Below are positions 24,134 to 34,558 of a stretch of DNA of 64,000 nt, one piece after another. The stretch comes from Thiomicrospira aerophila AL3. Lineage in GTDB: Bacteria > Pseudomonadota > Gammaproteobacteria > Thiomicrospirales > Thiomicrospiraceae. Where the stretch lies: positions 2,046,001 to 2,110,000 of the forward strand of contig NZ_CP007030.1 of NCBI RefSeq assembly GCF_000227665.2. Reading direction: 5' to 3'. Each line of letters begins with the position of its first letter. Position 1 is the stretch's first letter. Both the position numbers and the translations under genes were made by a program. The notes beneath the pieces are model-generated. The model was not told the origin of the DNA, searched no databases, and saw nothing but the letters and a program-made list of their open reading frames with translations.

Positions 24134-24901
24134 TTAAAACTTGAGTTTGCGTGCTAATTCATTAGCCAGCGCTAAATAGGCCATCGCACCGGTTGAATTC
24201 GCATCATAGTCTAATATGGATTCCCCATAACTAGGCGCTTCTGCTAAACGGATATTACGCGGAATGATCGTTTGCAGGACTTTTAAACCAAAATGCGCAA
24301 CCAGTTGATTTGATACATCATTGGCTAAATTATTACGTCTATCGTGCATAGTGCGCAATAAACCATCAATCGCCAAACTCGGATTTAAATCTGCCTGCAC
24401 TTTACTGACGGTATTCATCAGTGCACTCAAACCTTCAAGCGCAAAATACTCGCATTGCACTGGCACCAATAAGCCATCCGCCGCAGCCAATCCACTCAGG
24501 GTCAACATATTCAAACTCGGTGGACAATCAATTAACACCACATCATACTCATCCACACAGCTGGCGATAGCCTGCTTTAATGCCAGCGCTCCCTGATCTT
24601 GGTTAAGCAGTTCAATTTCGGCTGCGGTTAAATCGCCTTGCGCCGGAATGACATCCAGGCCTGCTTGTTCGGCTCGCAGACGCACTTGATGACAACTGAC
24701 ACCCCCGACTAATAAATCGTAGGCGCTATAAGCCAAATCGCCGCGCTCAAAACCCAATGCAACCGTGGCATTGCCTTGCGGATCTAAATCGATCATCAGC
24801 ACACGTTTTTTAAGCTTTGCTAGGCCTGCGGCTAAATTAACGCTGGTAGTGGTTTTACCCACCCCGCCTTTTTGATTAACTACTGCGATAACTCTTGCCA
24901 T
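24134..24901 (-). CDS. parA: Chromosome partition ATPase ParA (Soj)
   Basis: 255 aa deviant Walker ATPase: VIAVVNQKGGVGKTTTSVNLAAGLA, LMIDLDPQGNATVALG and VVLIDCPPSLNMLTLSGLAAADGLLVPVQCEYFALEGLSAL. It binds nucleoid DNA non-specifically and moves ParB-parS complexes. Its ATG overlaps the rsmG stop by one base and parB follows 12 bases after its stop, the classical gidA-gidB-parA-parB block near the replication origin. Confidence 0.97.
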   Translation of the reverse strand: MARVIAVVNQKGGVGKTTTSVNLAAGLAKLKKRVLMIDLDPQGNATVALGFERGDLAYSAYDLLVGGVSCHQVRLRAEQAGLDVIPAQGDLTAAEIELLNQDQGALALKQAIASCVDEYDVVLIDCPPSLNMLTLSGLAAADGLLVPVQCEYFALEGLSALMNTVSKVQADLNPSLAIDGLLRTMHDRRNNLANDVSNQLVAHFGLKVLQTIIPRNIRLAEAPSYGESILDYDANSTGAMAYLALANELARKLKF

Positions 24902-25533
24902 TAATGTGCTTCCTGCTTGGTTAATCGAACGAGATAACGCGCGGCGTCTAATTCAGGTACCGCTAATGACCAGGCCTGGTGAACATAACCTGCCGGCACC
25001 TCTTGCAATTCATCTTGTAAGGCTTGCGACTTCATCGACCATAAATGGCCATCTGGTGCTAACAAGCCTTGAGTTAGGCTGGCAAAGTTACCTAAAGCAG
25101 TAAAGGCTCTCGAAATAATGGCGTGATACTGGTGTTCATGCTCCTCAATTCGCTCATGGCACACGGTGACATTATCCAATCCCAGCTGCCCTTTTGCTTG
25201 CACTAAAAAACGGGTTTTTTTATGGTTACTGTCTAAGAGACGAATCGGCAAATCAGGCATAACAATGGCTAAAGGAATGCCGGGTAAGCCCGCACCCGTG
25301 CCGACATCCAGCAAATCCCTGATACCTTCGGCCCGTAAAACCGGTGCGACAGCTAAACTATCAAACACATGTTTTACCAGCATCTCATCAGGATCACGAA
25401 TAGCGCTCAGATTATAAACGCGATTCCACTTATCCATCAATTGCACATAATCCAATAGCTGGCGATGCATCTTAGGCGTTAGCGCTAATTGCAACTGCGC
25501 GGCGGCTTGGGTTAAGCGTTGTTCAGCACTCAT
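24901..25533 (-). CDS. rsmG: 16S rRNA 7-methylguanosine methyltransferase RsmG (GidB)
   Basis: 210 aa SAM-dependent enzyme that methylates G527 of 16S rRNA. Seen: [34 protein letters not shown], the SAM motif [20 protein letters not shown], and [33 protein letters not shown] is also typical. Its ATG overlaps the mnmG stop by 4 bases. Contains one CAGGCCTG site encoding QAW. Confidence 0.97.
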   Translation of the reverse strand: MSAEQRLTQAAAQLQLALTPKMHRQLLDYVQLMDKWNRVYNLSAIRDPDEMLVKHVFDSLAVAPVLRAEGIRDLLDVGTGAGLPGIPLAIVMPDLPIRLLDSNHKKTRFLVQAKGQLGLDNVTVCHERIEEHEHQYHAIISRAFTALGNFASLTQGLLAPDGHLWSMKSQALQDELQEVPAGYVHQAWSLAVPELDAARYLVRLTKQEAH

Positions 25534-27446
25534 TCAATTGCCGCCAACCCAGCCTGTTTAGCAGCCACCTCAGCGCGGTGCTTTTTCATAAAAATCAGTA
25601 ACAGTGAAATCGCCGCCGGCGTGATGCCGGAAATACGTGACGCCATACCAATAGTCGCGGGTTTATGCTGACGCAGTTTTTGTTTAACCTCATTCGATAA
25701 ACCCGAAATTCGTTCTAAATCCAAGTCCTCAGGAATAGGCGTATTCTGCTCACGGCTGGTTTTTTCAATTTCTTGCAATTGGCGTTCAATATAACCGGCA
25801 TACTTGGCTTCAATTTCAATTTGTTCAACGACATCAGACGCCACCACTTGATCACCAAACACACTGAGTTCAGCTAGGGCTTGATAGGTCACCCCAGGGC
25901 GACGCAATAAATCAAACAGCGTGTGTTCTTTGCTCAGCGGTAAATTCATCAAGGCTTCGGCTTGTTTCGCTTCTGGATGGGCAGGGTGAATCCACACCTC
26001 TTTTAAACGCTGAGTTTCAAGCTCTAACGCATTGAGTTTTTGCTCATAGGCCGCCCAACGAACATCATCGACTAAACCAAATGCCCGGCCTATTTCGGTT
26101 AAGCGCTGGTCGGCATTGTCTTCGCGCAACAATAGACGGTATTCCGCGCGCGAAGTAAACATACGATAGGGTTCTTGCGTTCCCAGCGTAATCAGGTCAT
26201 CAACCAACACCCCTAGATAGGCTTGATCGCGCCGTGGATACCATAACGCCTTATCTTGTGCCGCTAAGCCGGCATTCAGGCCTGCTAGTAAGCCCTGCGC
26301 GCCAGCCTCTTCATAACCGGTGGTGCCGTTAATTTGACCGGCAAAAAACAACCCCTTAATCGCTTGGGTTTCGAGAGTAGGCTTTAGACCACGGGGATCA
26401 AAATAATCATACTCAATGGCATAGCCAGGACGCATAATCAACGCATTCTCAAGTCCAACCATTGAACGCACAATCTTCACCTGGGTTTCAAAAGGCAAAC
26501 TAGTTGAGATGCCATTAGGATATAACTCTGTTGTGGATAAGCCTTCTGGCTCAATAAACACCTGATGCGATGTTTTATCGGCAAAGCGCATCACCTTATC
26601 TTCAATAGACGGACAATAGCGTGGCCCCACCCCTTCAATCACGCCAGCATACATCGGTGACTGATCGAGCGAACCGCGTATCACGTCATGCGTGTGTTCG
26701 TTGGTATGAGTAATGTAGCAAGGAATTTGTTTGGGATGCATCGCGCGCGAACCCAAATAAGAAAACACCGGCGCAGGGTCATCGCCCGCCTGGACTTGCA
26801 ACTGGCTAAAGTCCACCGTTCTGGCATCAATACGCGGCGGCGTGCCGGTTTTTAAACGACCGACCGGCAAACTGAGCTCTCGTAACTTAGCGGCAAGGCG
26901 ATTCGCCGGTGCATCACCGGCGCGACCACCTTCATAGTTTTGCAAGCCTATATGGATTCGACCCGCTAAAAACGTACCCGCTGTAAGCACCACTTGTCGC
27001 GCATAGAAGTTAAGATTCATTTTAGTAACCACGCCAACAACCTGCTCACCTTCGAGCAATAGATCCTCGACTGGTTGTTGAAACAAGGTCAGGTTAGGTT
27101 GCTGCTGCAAACGTGACAAGATAGCCTGCTTGTAGAGTAGCCGGTCCGCTTGCGCTCTCGTAGCACGCACGGCAGGCCCTTTCGACGAGTTGAGCGTCCG
27201 AAACTGAATACCGCCTTCATCGATCGCCAAAGCCATCGCACCACCCAGTGCATCAATTTCTTTAACCAAATGGCCTTTACCTATGCCGCCGATGGCAGGG
27301 TTACAGGACATGGCCCCAAGCGTATCAATATTATGAGTAAGCAACAGTGTTTTGACCCCCATGCGCGCCGCCGCCAAAGCTGCTTCGGTACCTGCATGAC
27401 CGCCGCCCACTACAATCACATCAAAGTGCGTCATTGCCTTATCCAT
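25530..27446 (-). CDS. mnmG: tRNA uridine 5-carboxymethylaminomethyl modification enzyme MnmG (GidA)
   Basis: 638 aa FAD enzyme that, with MnmE, modifies U34 of several tRNAs. FAD motif [64 protein letters not shown] and the [21 protein letters not shown] block are signatures. C-terminal MnmE-binding helices are present. Start: GTG 27458, ATG 27446 and ATG 27434 are all possible; I prefer 27446, with GAGTGGG upstream. First gene of the rsmG-parA-parB operon. Confidence 0.96.
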   Translation of the reverse strand: MDKAMTHFDVIVVGGGHAGTEAALAAARMGVKTLLLTHNIDTLGAMSCNPAIGGIGKGHLVKEIDALGGAMALAIDEGGIQFRTLNSSKGPAVRATRAQADRLLYKQAILSRLQQQPNLTLFQQPVEDLLLEGEQVVGVVTKMNLNFYARQVVLTAGTFLAGRIHIGLQNYEGGRAGDAPANRLAAKLRELSLPVGRLKTGTPPRIDARTVDFSQLQVQAGDDPAPVFSYLGSRAMHPKQIPCYITHTNEHTHDVIRGSLDQSPMYAGVIEGVGPRYCPSIEDKVMRFADKTSHQVFIEPEGLSTTELYPNGISTSLPFETQVKIVRSMVGLENALIMRPGYAIEYDYFDPRGLKPTLETQAIKGLFFAGQINGTTGYEEAGAQGLLAGLNAGLAAQDKALWYPRRDQAYLGVLVDDLITLGTQEPYRMFTSRAEYRLLLREDNADQRLTEIGRAFGLVDDVRWAAYEQKLNALELETQRLKEVWIHPAHPEAKQAEALMNLPLSKEHTLFDLLRRPGVTYQALAELSVFGDQVVASDVVEQIEIEAKYAGYIERQLQEIEKTSREQNTPIPEDLDLERISGLSNEVKQKLRQHKPATIGMASRISGITPAAISLLLIFMKKHRAEVAAKQAGLAAIE

Positions 27447-27620
27447 TTGCCCACTCACTCATAGCATCAAGCTAGTATTCGATTAAAGCCGTTATTTTAT
27501 CACAAAGGGGGCTAGACCCAAGTTTTGGATGTAAAGCGTAGAAAAGCAGACACAGCGTGGGTCATTTGAGTTTAATATAATCAAGTAAATAAAAGATTGG
27601 CAGGCATATTTGGAGTCATT

Positions 27621-28154
27621 ATGCGTCGATTAAAAATCAGTTTATTGGCAGGGGTTGCGCTGGCGACTTTGACGGCATGTCAATTAGTGGATACACCGAA
27701 AAACTATGGGTTGCAAGCGCCCCTTCAACTAACCCTATTAGCCGATTTACACTTTGCACCTGGAACACTGCGGTTTGTCTTTCAGGACGGTGAAGGCTAT
27801 AACGGTCGCCAATTTAACCATTGGCGTGAACACTGCCGGATAGAACTGCGCTATCTGTCCGATACGCCGCAAACCCTTTCGGCAGGGCAATATAAAATTG
27901 AGCGTATTCAGTTTGGCAGCGAACAGGTTGCCAATTTGGAACAGGGCTGGCTAAAAACCAGCGACGGGGCCAACGATAACCCGCCTAAAATAATGGAGTT
28001 AGTCCACTTTTATAGCGCCGACGATCAAGATTTTTATCGGCTAACCTGTGCGAGCGCACTTAGTGATGGCAGCACGGCGGACTACCCTTATTTTATGCGC
28101 CCGAATCCACAGCGGATCCAAGAAATTTTAGGTGATTGGGCGCGGCTTAATTGA
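27621..28154 (+). CDS. Putative lipoprotein of unknown function
   Basis: 177 aa. A lipoprotein signal peptide (MRRLKISLLAGVALATLTAC, lipobox LTAC, Cys20) predicts a lipid-anchored envelope protein. The rest is a beta-rich domain I do not recognise; it contains three further Cys residues (HCRIEL and LTCAS among them). GGAG lies 6 bases before this ATG, which is why I prefer it over an in-frame start 24 bases upstream that would spoil the signal peptide. Its 3' end overlaps the end of hrpB on the other strand by 27 bases. Confidence 0.75.
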   Translation: MRRLKISLLAGVALATLTACQLVDTPKNYGLQAPLQLTLLADLHFAPGTLRFVFQDGEGYNGRQFNHWREHCRIELRYLSDTPQTLSAGQYKIERIQFGSEQVANLEQGWLKTSDGANDNPPKIMELVHFYSADDQDFYRLTCASALSDGSTADYPYFMRPNPQRIQEILGDWARLN

Positions 28155-30622
28155 GCGGCCGGGTTTTTCGTCCAACGGTTTATCCGGCCAGCGATGGCGT
28201 GGATAACGGCCTTTCATATCTTTAATCACCTCAAAATAGGAGTTGCGCCAAAAGTGAGCTAAGTCAGCGGTGGTTTGAATCGGCCGCCGTGCCGGTGACA
28301 GAAGCTCAAATGTCAAGCTAACCTGCCCCCAGGCCAATTGCGGTGAACTTAACTCGCCAAATACCTCTTGCAGTTGGAGCGATACTTTGGCAATTTTTGG
28401 CTGACTATAATCGATGGCGACTTTTTTATCGCTTGGAGCATGGTAAAACCGAGGGCTTCGCTCTCCAACACTTGCTGTTGATCATAATCTAACAAACTGT
28501 GCATTATCGCCACCATATCTAACTTTTGCAGTTCTTTAATGCGGCTGATGCCCGATAAATAAGGCGCTAACCAGCGGTCGATATTGGCCGACAACCAGGC
28601 CTGGTCGTAACTTGGCCAGTCGGCGTTCGCGGTCTGACTTAAATCCGCCAACCAACGTAATCGCGTTAAATAGTCTTGCGCCGCGTCAGTCCACGGCAAT
28701 AAATCCAAATGGTTGGCCAACACCGCCAATAACGCGGTTTGAAACTCGCTCGGTTTAATGGCGTCGGTCGGTTTTTCGCTTAATACCAACTTGCCTAAAC
28801 GGCGCTGCTCGCTGGCGATTAATTCGCGTTTTTTGGCATCAAAACGCAACCCGATATGGCGTTCTATCTGTGCTGAAAAGGTGTGTTCAATGCTCGCTAA
28901 ATCTAACGGCGCCGCCAGATAAATACGCCCTTCTTGGCGCTGGCCGTCGAGATTCGCAATCGCCAACCAGGCCTGCTGACCTAACGGATCTTCATTTTTT
29001 AATAACGCGCCTTTGCCATTAGATAACACATAACGCGGCTCATCACCTTTGCGTCGCTGCGCAATACGGTCGGGGAAGGCTAAAGCAACTAGCGCGCCGC
29101 TTTCGGTTTCGATTTGCGCCAAACTTAGCAGTTTTGGTGCTGATAAGCGGAGTTGTTTACGCCAACTGTCAGCATTTTTTAATGCCTGCTCAATGGCGGC
29201 GATTTGAATGACGTAATCCTGTTTGGCTTGTTTAGGGTTTTGCCGATACGCCTGCAATACCATTAAGCGTTTAATTAAATCCGCCGACGGCTCATTGCGT
29301 AAAATATCGCCCTCCGCCAAGAGTGCGGCAATATCCAACGCCAGCGTTTGCTGTTCGACTGATGGGTTTTGGACACTTAACAACATTCGCGCTAAACGCG
29401 CATTCAGCCCCAAGCCTTGCGCCGCCTGACCCAGCTCAGTCAAACTGCCCGCTGAAGTTATGAGTTGCAACTGTTCCAATAGGCTTTTCGCCGCAGCATA
29501 GTGTGCAGGCGGCGGTGAGGTCAGCCAGCGTAATTCGGCCGGTGAGTTCACCCCCCATAACGCCAACTCCAAACACATATCTGACAAATCACTTTGCGTG
29601 ATCTCTTCGGCCTCAAATTCTGCCATCTGTTGTTGCTGCGACGCCGACCATAAGCGATAACACACCCCGGGCATCACCCGACCGGCACGGCCTTTACGCT
29701 GCTCGGCGGCGGCTTGCGAAATCCGTTGCGTCACCAAACGGGTCATGCCGCTGGACACATCATACACCGCTTTTCGCGCCCAGCCCGAATCGACGACGGC
29801 ATCAATGCCATCAATGGTTAAACTGGTTTCGGCAATATTGGTCGCCAATATAATTTTGCGTCGGCCTTGCGGATCCGATACCAGCGCGATTTCTTGCTGA
29901 TCGGTGGATAATTGACCATATAGCGGACACAGCACCAGGCCTGGTGCAAGCGGATCTTGCAATAAAGCCTGCAGGCGTTTAATTTCCGCTTGCCCCGGCA
30001 AAAACACCAACACATCTTTACGGCTGGTTTTGAGCGCTTGGTTAATCAGCTGTTTTAGCGATGGCAACCAGTCGTTCGGATGACTGGATGTCAGTGCCTG
30101 TGGAAGATAATGGGTTTCGACCGGAAAACTGCGACCTTCGGATTTTAGGATGGGTGCTTTATTTAAAAACGCACTCACTTGATCTGTGTCAATCGTCGCC
30201 GACATGACCAAGAGTTTTAAATCATCGCGCAAGGCCGACTGCACCTCTAAACACAAGGTGAGTGCCAAATCGGCATGAATCGAACGCTCGTGAAACTCAT
30301 CAAAAATCACCAACGCCACATCCGACAATTCAGGATCGGACTGCACACGGCGCGTTAAAATGCCCTCGGTCACAATTTCCAATCGGGTATGCGCCGACAC
30401 CTTGCGCTCATTCCGAATCTGATAACCAATGGTTTGCCCCACCTGTTCGCCCAATAACGCCGCTAAATAATTCGCAATCGAACGCACCGCCAATCGGCGC
30501 GGCTCCAGCATGACAATTTTCTTGCCGGCTAACCAATCGGCTTTTAATAACGCCAACGGCACGGCGGTGGATTTACCCGCCCCCGGTTCGGCCTGCAACA
30601 CCAGGCCTGGTGCTTGCGCCAA
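28128..30622 (-). pseudogene. hrpB: ATP-dependent helicase HrpB, broken by a -1 frameshift near its 3' end
   Basis: DEAH-type helicase: Walker A AEPGAGKST, DEFHERSIHADLALTL, MSATID, ATNIAETSLTIDG and QRKGRAGRVMPGVCYRLW are intact. The long frame ends early at 28349 in non-homologous sequence (IIVSQKLPKYRSN). The true C-terminus (VAIDYSQ... then LTFELLSPARRPIQTT...FWRNSYFEV...RYPRHRWPDKP) continues in another frame to 28128. The break sits at or near a GGG run (28453-28455, plus strand): one extra base there would restore EAPRFYHAPSDKKVAIDYSQ. The 5' end is also odd. Family-like sequence (LLPISPLLAQIVATLAQ) extends upstream of the TTG at 30622 to about 30664, without an ATG, abutting the stop of the previous gene. 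It may be a real lesion or a sequencing error. Confidence 0.85.
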
Positions 30623-30665
30623 AGTCGCAACAATCTGCGCTAAAAGCGGGCTTATAGGTAACAGC

Positions 30666-32597
30666 TTACTGCCCCACGCCTATTTCTGAAAAACGCAACT
30701 CGACATCGGCCACATTATCACTGTGTAAGCCCACCCAAATCGCATAGTCACCTGATAGGGGTTGAGTAAACACCAGTGCGGGATCCAAGGCTAAACCTGG
30801 ATAGTCATCGTTGCAATGCCATTGACCGCTCGGATCTCGCACAATTAAAGTGGTATCGGTTAGCCCGCCCAACACATAAATAGATAAATCAAACTGACCC
30901 GCACGATAATTTAACGTCACATCCGGACGGCTGGCATTGACATAGCCTAAACATTGCCATTGCGTGATCACACTCACGTCCTGATCACCACCGGCTTGTA
31001 GCGTCACCACCGTTGGATCAGGTGCAAAATCAGCCGCCAACTCAACATATTCATATAAAGGTGACGCAGCATAATTTAGCAGGCCTGCTAATCCTGTAGC
31101 ATCCGAGCCAGTTGGTTGTGAATGTGCCGTTTCAGTATCGAGCGCCCAACCCATTAAATTAGCCGCTAAATCAACTAGTGCCATCGCATCTTCAACAGGT
31201 AAGAAATCCTCGCCATTAATCTTGACCTGACCCTGTTCAACGGCTAGAGCAAGCGCCAAATCGCTGCCCGTTTGCTGCAGATAATTCTGAGCCACCATCT
31301 CGGCGATACTGACATCAAGTTGCGCTGTAATCTCTGTTTCATCGGCATTGAAAGGCCAAAAGCTTAACGCTAAACGATCCAACATCGGACGCGTCATGCC
31401 TGCCGTGAGGTTTAAGCGAATATTTTGAGTCAGTGCCTCACTTAGATTAGTTAAACCATCCCAATCTAATGCCACATTAGGCTGGTAGCCCAACAACATC
31501 TTAGCCGTTAAGTGTTCTGTGTCCGTCAAGCGCAGACGCAATTCATCGAGATGGAAACTCGGCCCCGCTGCGAGCAAGCGCTGAACCGCATTTATAAGCG
31601 CTTGTTCGTCCAACTTATCTAACTGTTGCACCGCCAGCATTAAATCTTGATAAGCTTGCCAGTCCAAATCACGTAACGCCATCACTATGCTAGCGCCTGC
31701 GAAGTCAAACACCGTGTCATCGGTCGTTAAGGCTGTTGGGCCAAGCTCATAACGCACCTGGGTATCGAGTTTGTTATTGACAACCTTAGAATCGCCCACA
31801 AGCTGAATTTTTTGAATGCTTAATTTATCCGCATCATCAGCAAAGCGCACTTCGCCCACTCGCGCGGCAATATCGCCCAACCACAAATAAGGCGCCGCAC
31901 GGGTTAAATCATGTTGATACTGAATGTCATCAAGCTGAATACTCAAATCCTCTTGCGCCATATCCATGTGAAGCATCGCTAGACGCCCATCTGCCGTCAT
32001 CTGAGTGAGGTCATCAGCAAACCGCAACTTAAGCTGGCCCCCCTCCCAGACTAAATTGGCCGATTCTTGGCTGTCAGGATCAATTAAGCGACCGCGATAA
32101 TCAATCAACCTCGCTTGCACAACGAGTTCACCGTTGAGTGCAGCATAGGCCTGAATAGCCATTAAAGGGCGCTGCCCTGGGTATTGGGGTAAATAAGGAC
32201 GCAAACTGGCTGGCAATGGAATGTCATAATGGGTGCTGGCGAGACCCAAACCGGAGGGCGTCACCGAACGACCTAACCAAGGGCCTTGTTTAACCGGCAA
32301 CTGACCTTGCAAAGCAATACCCTGTCCATCAGGCCTTAATTCAAGAAACAAGCTATAAGCCGGCGAATCAACGGTGGGCTGCCAAACAAGATCATAATGC
32401 AACTGCCCTTGCAGCAGGCCTGGTTGATAGTCAAAGCGATTCACTCGCACATCATCTCGGGCAATCAGTTGCGCTTCATAAGCAAGAACCTGTTTTTTGA
32501 CACCCTGGCCAATCCAGCCACTAGCCGCAAAAAAACCGATTATGCTTATTACGACTAAACCTAGCCCCGCTATCAGCGGTAATTTTACGCGCGTCAT
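30666..32597 (-). CDS. DUF945 (YdgA-like) family protein with an extra C-terminal beta domain
   Basis: 643 aa. One N-terminal membrane anchor (about 7-27, LPLIAGLGLVVISIIGFFAASGWIG) and then a large periplasmic region starting VKKQVLAYEAQLIARDDVRVNRFDYQPGLLQGQLHYDL, which fits the DUF945/YdgA family. The last 110 residues or so (from QDVSVITQWQCLGYVN) look like a separate carbohydrate- or PPC-type beta sandwich: SIYVLGGLTDTTLIVRDPSGQWHCNDDYPGLALDPALVF...SGDYAIWVG. Function unknown. The hrpB gene begins at or before its stop codon. Confidence 0.7.
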   Translation of the reverse strand: MTRVKLPLIAGLGLVVISIIGFFAASGWIGQGVKKQVLAYEAQLIARDDVRVNRFDYQPGLLQGQLHYDLVWQPTVDSPAYSLFLELRPDGQGIALQGQLPVKQGPWLGRSVTPSGLGLASTHYDIPLPASLRPYLPQYPGQRPLMAIQAYAALNGELVVQARLIDYRGRLIDPDSQESANLVWEGGQLKLRFADDLTQMTADGRLAMLHMDMAQEDLSIQLDDIQYQHDLTRAAPYLWLGDIAARVGEVRFADDADKLSIQKIQLVGDSKVVNNKLDTQVRYELGPTALTTDDTVFDFAGASIVMALRDLDWQAYQDLMLAVQQLDKLDEQALINAVQRLLAAGPSFHLDELRLRLTDTEHLTAKMLLGYQPNVALDWDGLTNLSEALTQNIRLNLTAGMTRPMLDRLALSFWPFNADETEITAQLDVSIAEMVAQNYLQQTGSDLALALAVEQGQVKINGEDFLPVEDAMALVDLAANLMGWALDTETAHSQPTGSDATGLAGLLNYAASPLYEYVELAADFAPDPTVVTLQAGGDQDVSVITQWQCLGYVNASRPDVTLNYRAGQFDLSIYVLGGLTDTTLIVRDPSGQWHCNDDYPGLALDPALVFTQPLSGDYAIWVGLHSDNVADVELRFSEIGVGQ

Positions 32598-32702
32598 ACG
32601 CCATCCTTAATTTTTGACCAAAATAGCATTATCATAATTTGTAGTTAAAAAAGATAGCCAGGCGCACTTAAATTTTACCCACCCTCAAACCAGGATAGCT
32701 TA

Positions 32703-33308
32703 ATGTTTCATCACACCGAACAACTCGAAGCAGGACAAATTTATCAGTATCTGGTTGACGCCATTCTACCGCGGCCCATTGCATGGGTTAGCACTCTTAA
32801 TGCTGAAGGTATTGCCAACCTCGCCCCCTATTCATTTTTTACCGTTGCCAGCGTGAATCCGCCGATTCTGGCAATCAGCCATATTGCACCGCGCCAACAC
32901 CACGCCAAAGACACCCTGGCCAATCTTCAAGCCCATCCAGAATGCGTGGTCAATATTGTCAGCGCAGACCTCGCCGAACAGATGAATGCCACCTGTGCCA
33001 ATCTAGCCAATGACATCAATGAATTTGAAGTCGCACAGGTCACGGCCATCGCCAGCCAGCAAGTTCGCCCACCCAGTGTCGCTGCCGCTAAGGTTCGCTA
33101 TGAGTGTCGCCTAAACAGCATTCAAACTCTGTCCAATGCACCGGCGGGGGGCAGCTTAATCTTATTAGATGTCGTCGGCATTTTTTTAGCTGAAGAGGTG
33201 ATCAACCAGGAGGGCAAGATTGATGGCACACGACTTGATGCCATCGGCAAATTAGGTGGTGACGATTACAGCTATACCCGTGACACTTTTGCGATGCCAC
33301 GACCTTAA
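32703..33308 (+). CDS. Flavin reductase-like FMN-binding protein
   Basis: 201 aa split-barrel flavoprotein of the DIM6/NTAB group: YLVDAILPRPIAWVSTLNAEGIANLAPYSFFTVASVNPPILAIS is the typical flavin-binding start, and HAKDTLANLQAHPECVVNIVS follows. Members bind FMN and reduce flavins or act as oxidoreductases of unknown substrate. Stand-alone gene, divergent from the DUF945 gene and convergent with queF. The electron donor and partner cannot be read from the sequence. Confidence 0.88.
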   Translation: MFHHTEQLEAGQIYQYLVDAILPRPIAWVSTLNAEGIANLAPYSFFTVASVNPPILAISHIAPRQHHAKDTLANLQAHPECVVNIVSADLAEQMNATCANLANDINEFEVAQVTAIASQQVRPPSVAAAKVRYECRLNSIQTLSNAPAGGSLILLDVVGIFLAEEVINQEGKIDGTRLDAIGKLGGDDYSYTRDTFAMPRP

Positions 33309-33327
33309 AACAAACGTCAGCTTTAAA

Positions 33328-34170
33328 CTACTGCCGCACTAAACGCGGCATCACCGCTTCGCTTTGAAAGTTACTACGAAACGGATTAATATCCAAGCCG
33401 CCACGACGGACATAACGCGCGTACACCGTTAGTGCGTCTGGCTGGCACTGACGTTGAATGTCACAAAACATCCGCTCCACACATTGCTCATGAAACTCAT
33501 TATGATCGCGAAACGAAATAATGTAGCGTAACAGACCCGCGCGATCGATCTTAGGACCGCGATATCGAATCACTACCGTACCCCAATCAGGCTGACCGGT
33601 CACCAGGCAATTGGATTTCAGCAAATGGCTGTAAAAGGCTTCTTCAGCATATTGATTCCCGGCACGCAAAAATCCAGGATTGACTTGGTAGGTGTCGATG
33701 TCCAAATCTTGAAAATCTAAACACTCCGCACGATCAATATCAGACACCAAGCAAGGTTCTTGATTAAGGCTAGATAAATGCACCTTCACCTTGCCACCGG
33801 CCGCCGCCGATAAATCCTGCTCCATAATATGTGCCACCGCAGCTTGACTATCAAAACGACTCGCATTAAACGAGTTAAGATATAACTTGAACGACTTGGA
33901 TTCGATAATATTGGGTGTATCGGCACGTAAAATAAACTGACCTATAGCGACCATCGGCTTCCCTTTTGGATTAAGCCATGAAATTTCATAAGCATTCCAT
34001 ACGTCAACACCGGTAAAGGGCAGTTTTTGGCCGCTAATATTCAGCTCATCACGCTTAGTTTGACGCGGAATAGGAAACAATAAACCTGCATCATAGTTCT
34101 GCGGATAAAGCGTTGCTTTACCCAGCTGACTCGCGGCCACATCCCCTACTAATCCATTCGCATCACTCAT
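33328..34170 (-). CDS. queF: NADPH-dependent 7-cyano-7-deazaguanine reductase QueF (long form)
   Basis: 280 aa two-domain (type II, YqcD-like) QueF that reduces preQ0 to preQ1 in queuosine synthesis. The catalytic Cys lies in LLKSNCLVTGQPDWGTVVIRYRGP and the substrate/NADPH block is ISFRDHNEFHEQCVERMFCDI; the end RYVRRGGLDINPFRSN is a family signature. N-terminal half TDVWNAYEISWLNPKGKP-like (VDVWNAYEISWL) is conserved. No other queuosine gene is adjacent. Confidence 0.97.
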   Translation of the reverse strand: MSDANGLVGDVAASQLGKATLYPQNYDAGLLFPIPRQTKRDELNISGQKLPFTGVDVWNAYEISWLNPKGKPMVAIGQFILRADTPNIIESKSFKLYLNSFNASRFDSQAAVAHIMEQDLSAAAGGKVKVHLSSLNQEPCLVSDIDRAECLDFQDLDIDTYQVNPGFLRAGNQYAEEAFYSHLLKSNCLVTGQPDWGTVVIRYRGPKIDRAGLLRYIISFRDHNEFHEQCVERMFCDIQRQCQPDALTVYARYVRRGGLDINPFRSNFQSEAVMPRLVRQ

Positions 34171-34256
34171 AGATTGCGCTCCATAATAAAACTGTCATTA
34201 TTTTACCATTTCAGATTGCATAATATAACGCGGTTTAGGTTCAGAGGATTTTATTC

Positions 34257-34454
34257 ATGTTAGCAACATTGTTTTTAGGGATTTTAGTCACTTTTGGCAG
34301 TCTAGCGGCGCTGTGGATTGGCTTTATTCAAGCGCGAAAATATCCTCGGTTTGAAAAACTCAATAGTCGCAAAGCCAATCAACGCATGGTGCAATTGACG
34401 ATGTTGTTCTATGCGCTAGGGCTCGTGTTTACGATTTGGTTAATGCTGCGATAA
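34257..34454 (+). CDS. Small two-helix membrane protein
   Basis: 65 aa. Two hydrophobic helices (about 3-24 and 46-64) flank a basic polar loop (QARKYPRFEKLNSRKANQR). Positive loop residues suggest the loop is cytoplasmic. No family recognised. Divergent from queF with an 86-base gap and closed by a bidirectional terminator shared with the ferritin gene. The start is the only ATG; the ribosome site (GAGGA, 9-13 bases upstream) is reasonable. Confidence 0.65.
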   Translation: MLATLFLGILVTFGSLAALWIGFIQARKYPRFEKLNSRKANQRMVQLTMLFYALGLVFTIWLMLR

Positions 34455-34464
34455 GCGATCTCAA

Positions 34465-34490
34465 CAAAAAAACCGAGCGCTAGGCTCGGT
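34465..34490 (-). terminator. Terminator between the ferritin gene and the small membrane gene
   Basis: ACCGAGC (34472-34478) pairs with GCTCGGT (34484-34490). On the minus strand the stem is followed by seven T residues, so it mainly terminates the ferritin transcript; it may serve both convergent genes. Confidence 0.85.
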
Positions 34491-34558
34491 CAAAGATCTT
34501 TAGCGGTCATGACTAAAGACGGAGGATACAACACAATGAAAAGAAACACACCCACAAA

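Noticed and set aside
26532-26540. Perfect DnaA-box match (TGTGGATAA) inside mnmG
   Set aside because: Isolated box; a second (TTATTCACA) occurs at 37767-37775. Single 9-mers are expected by chance and form no origin cluster.
27459-27620. Replication origin upstream of mnmG
   Set aside because: Only a degenerate TTATCACAA-like box and no 13-mer AT repeats or box cluster are visible in this 160-base gap.
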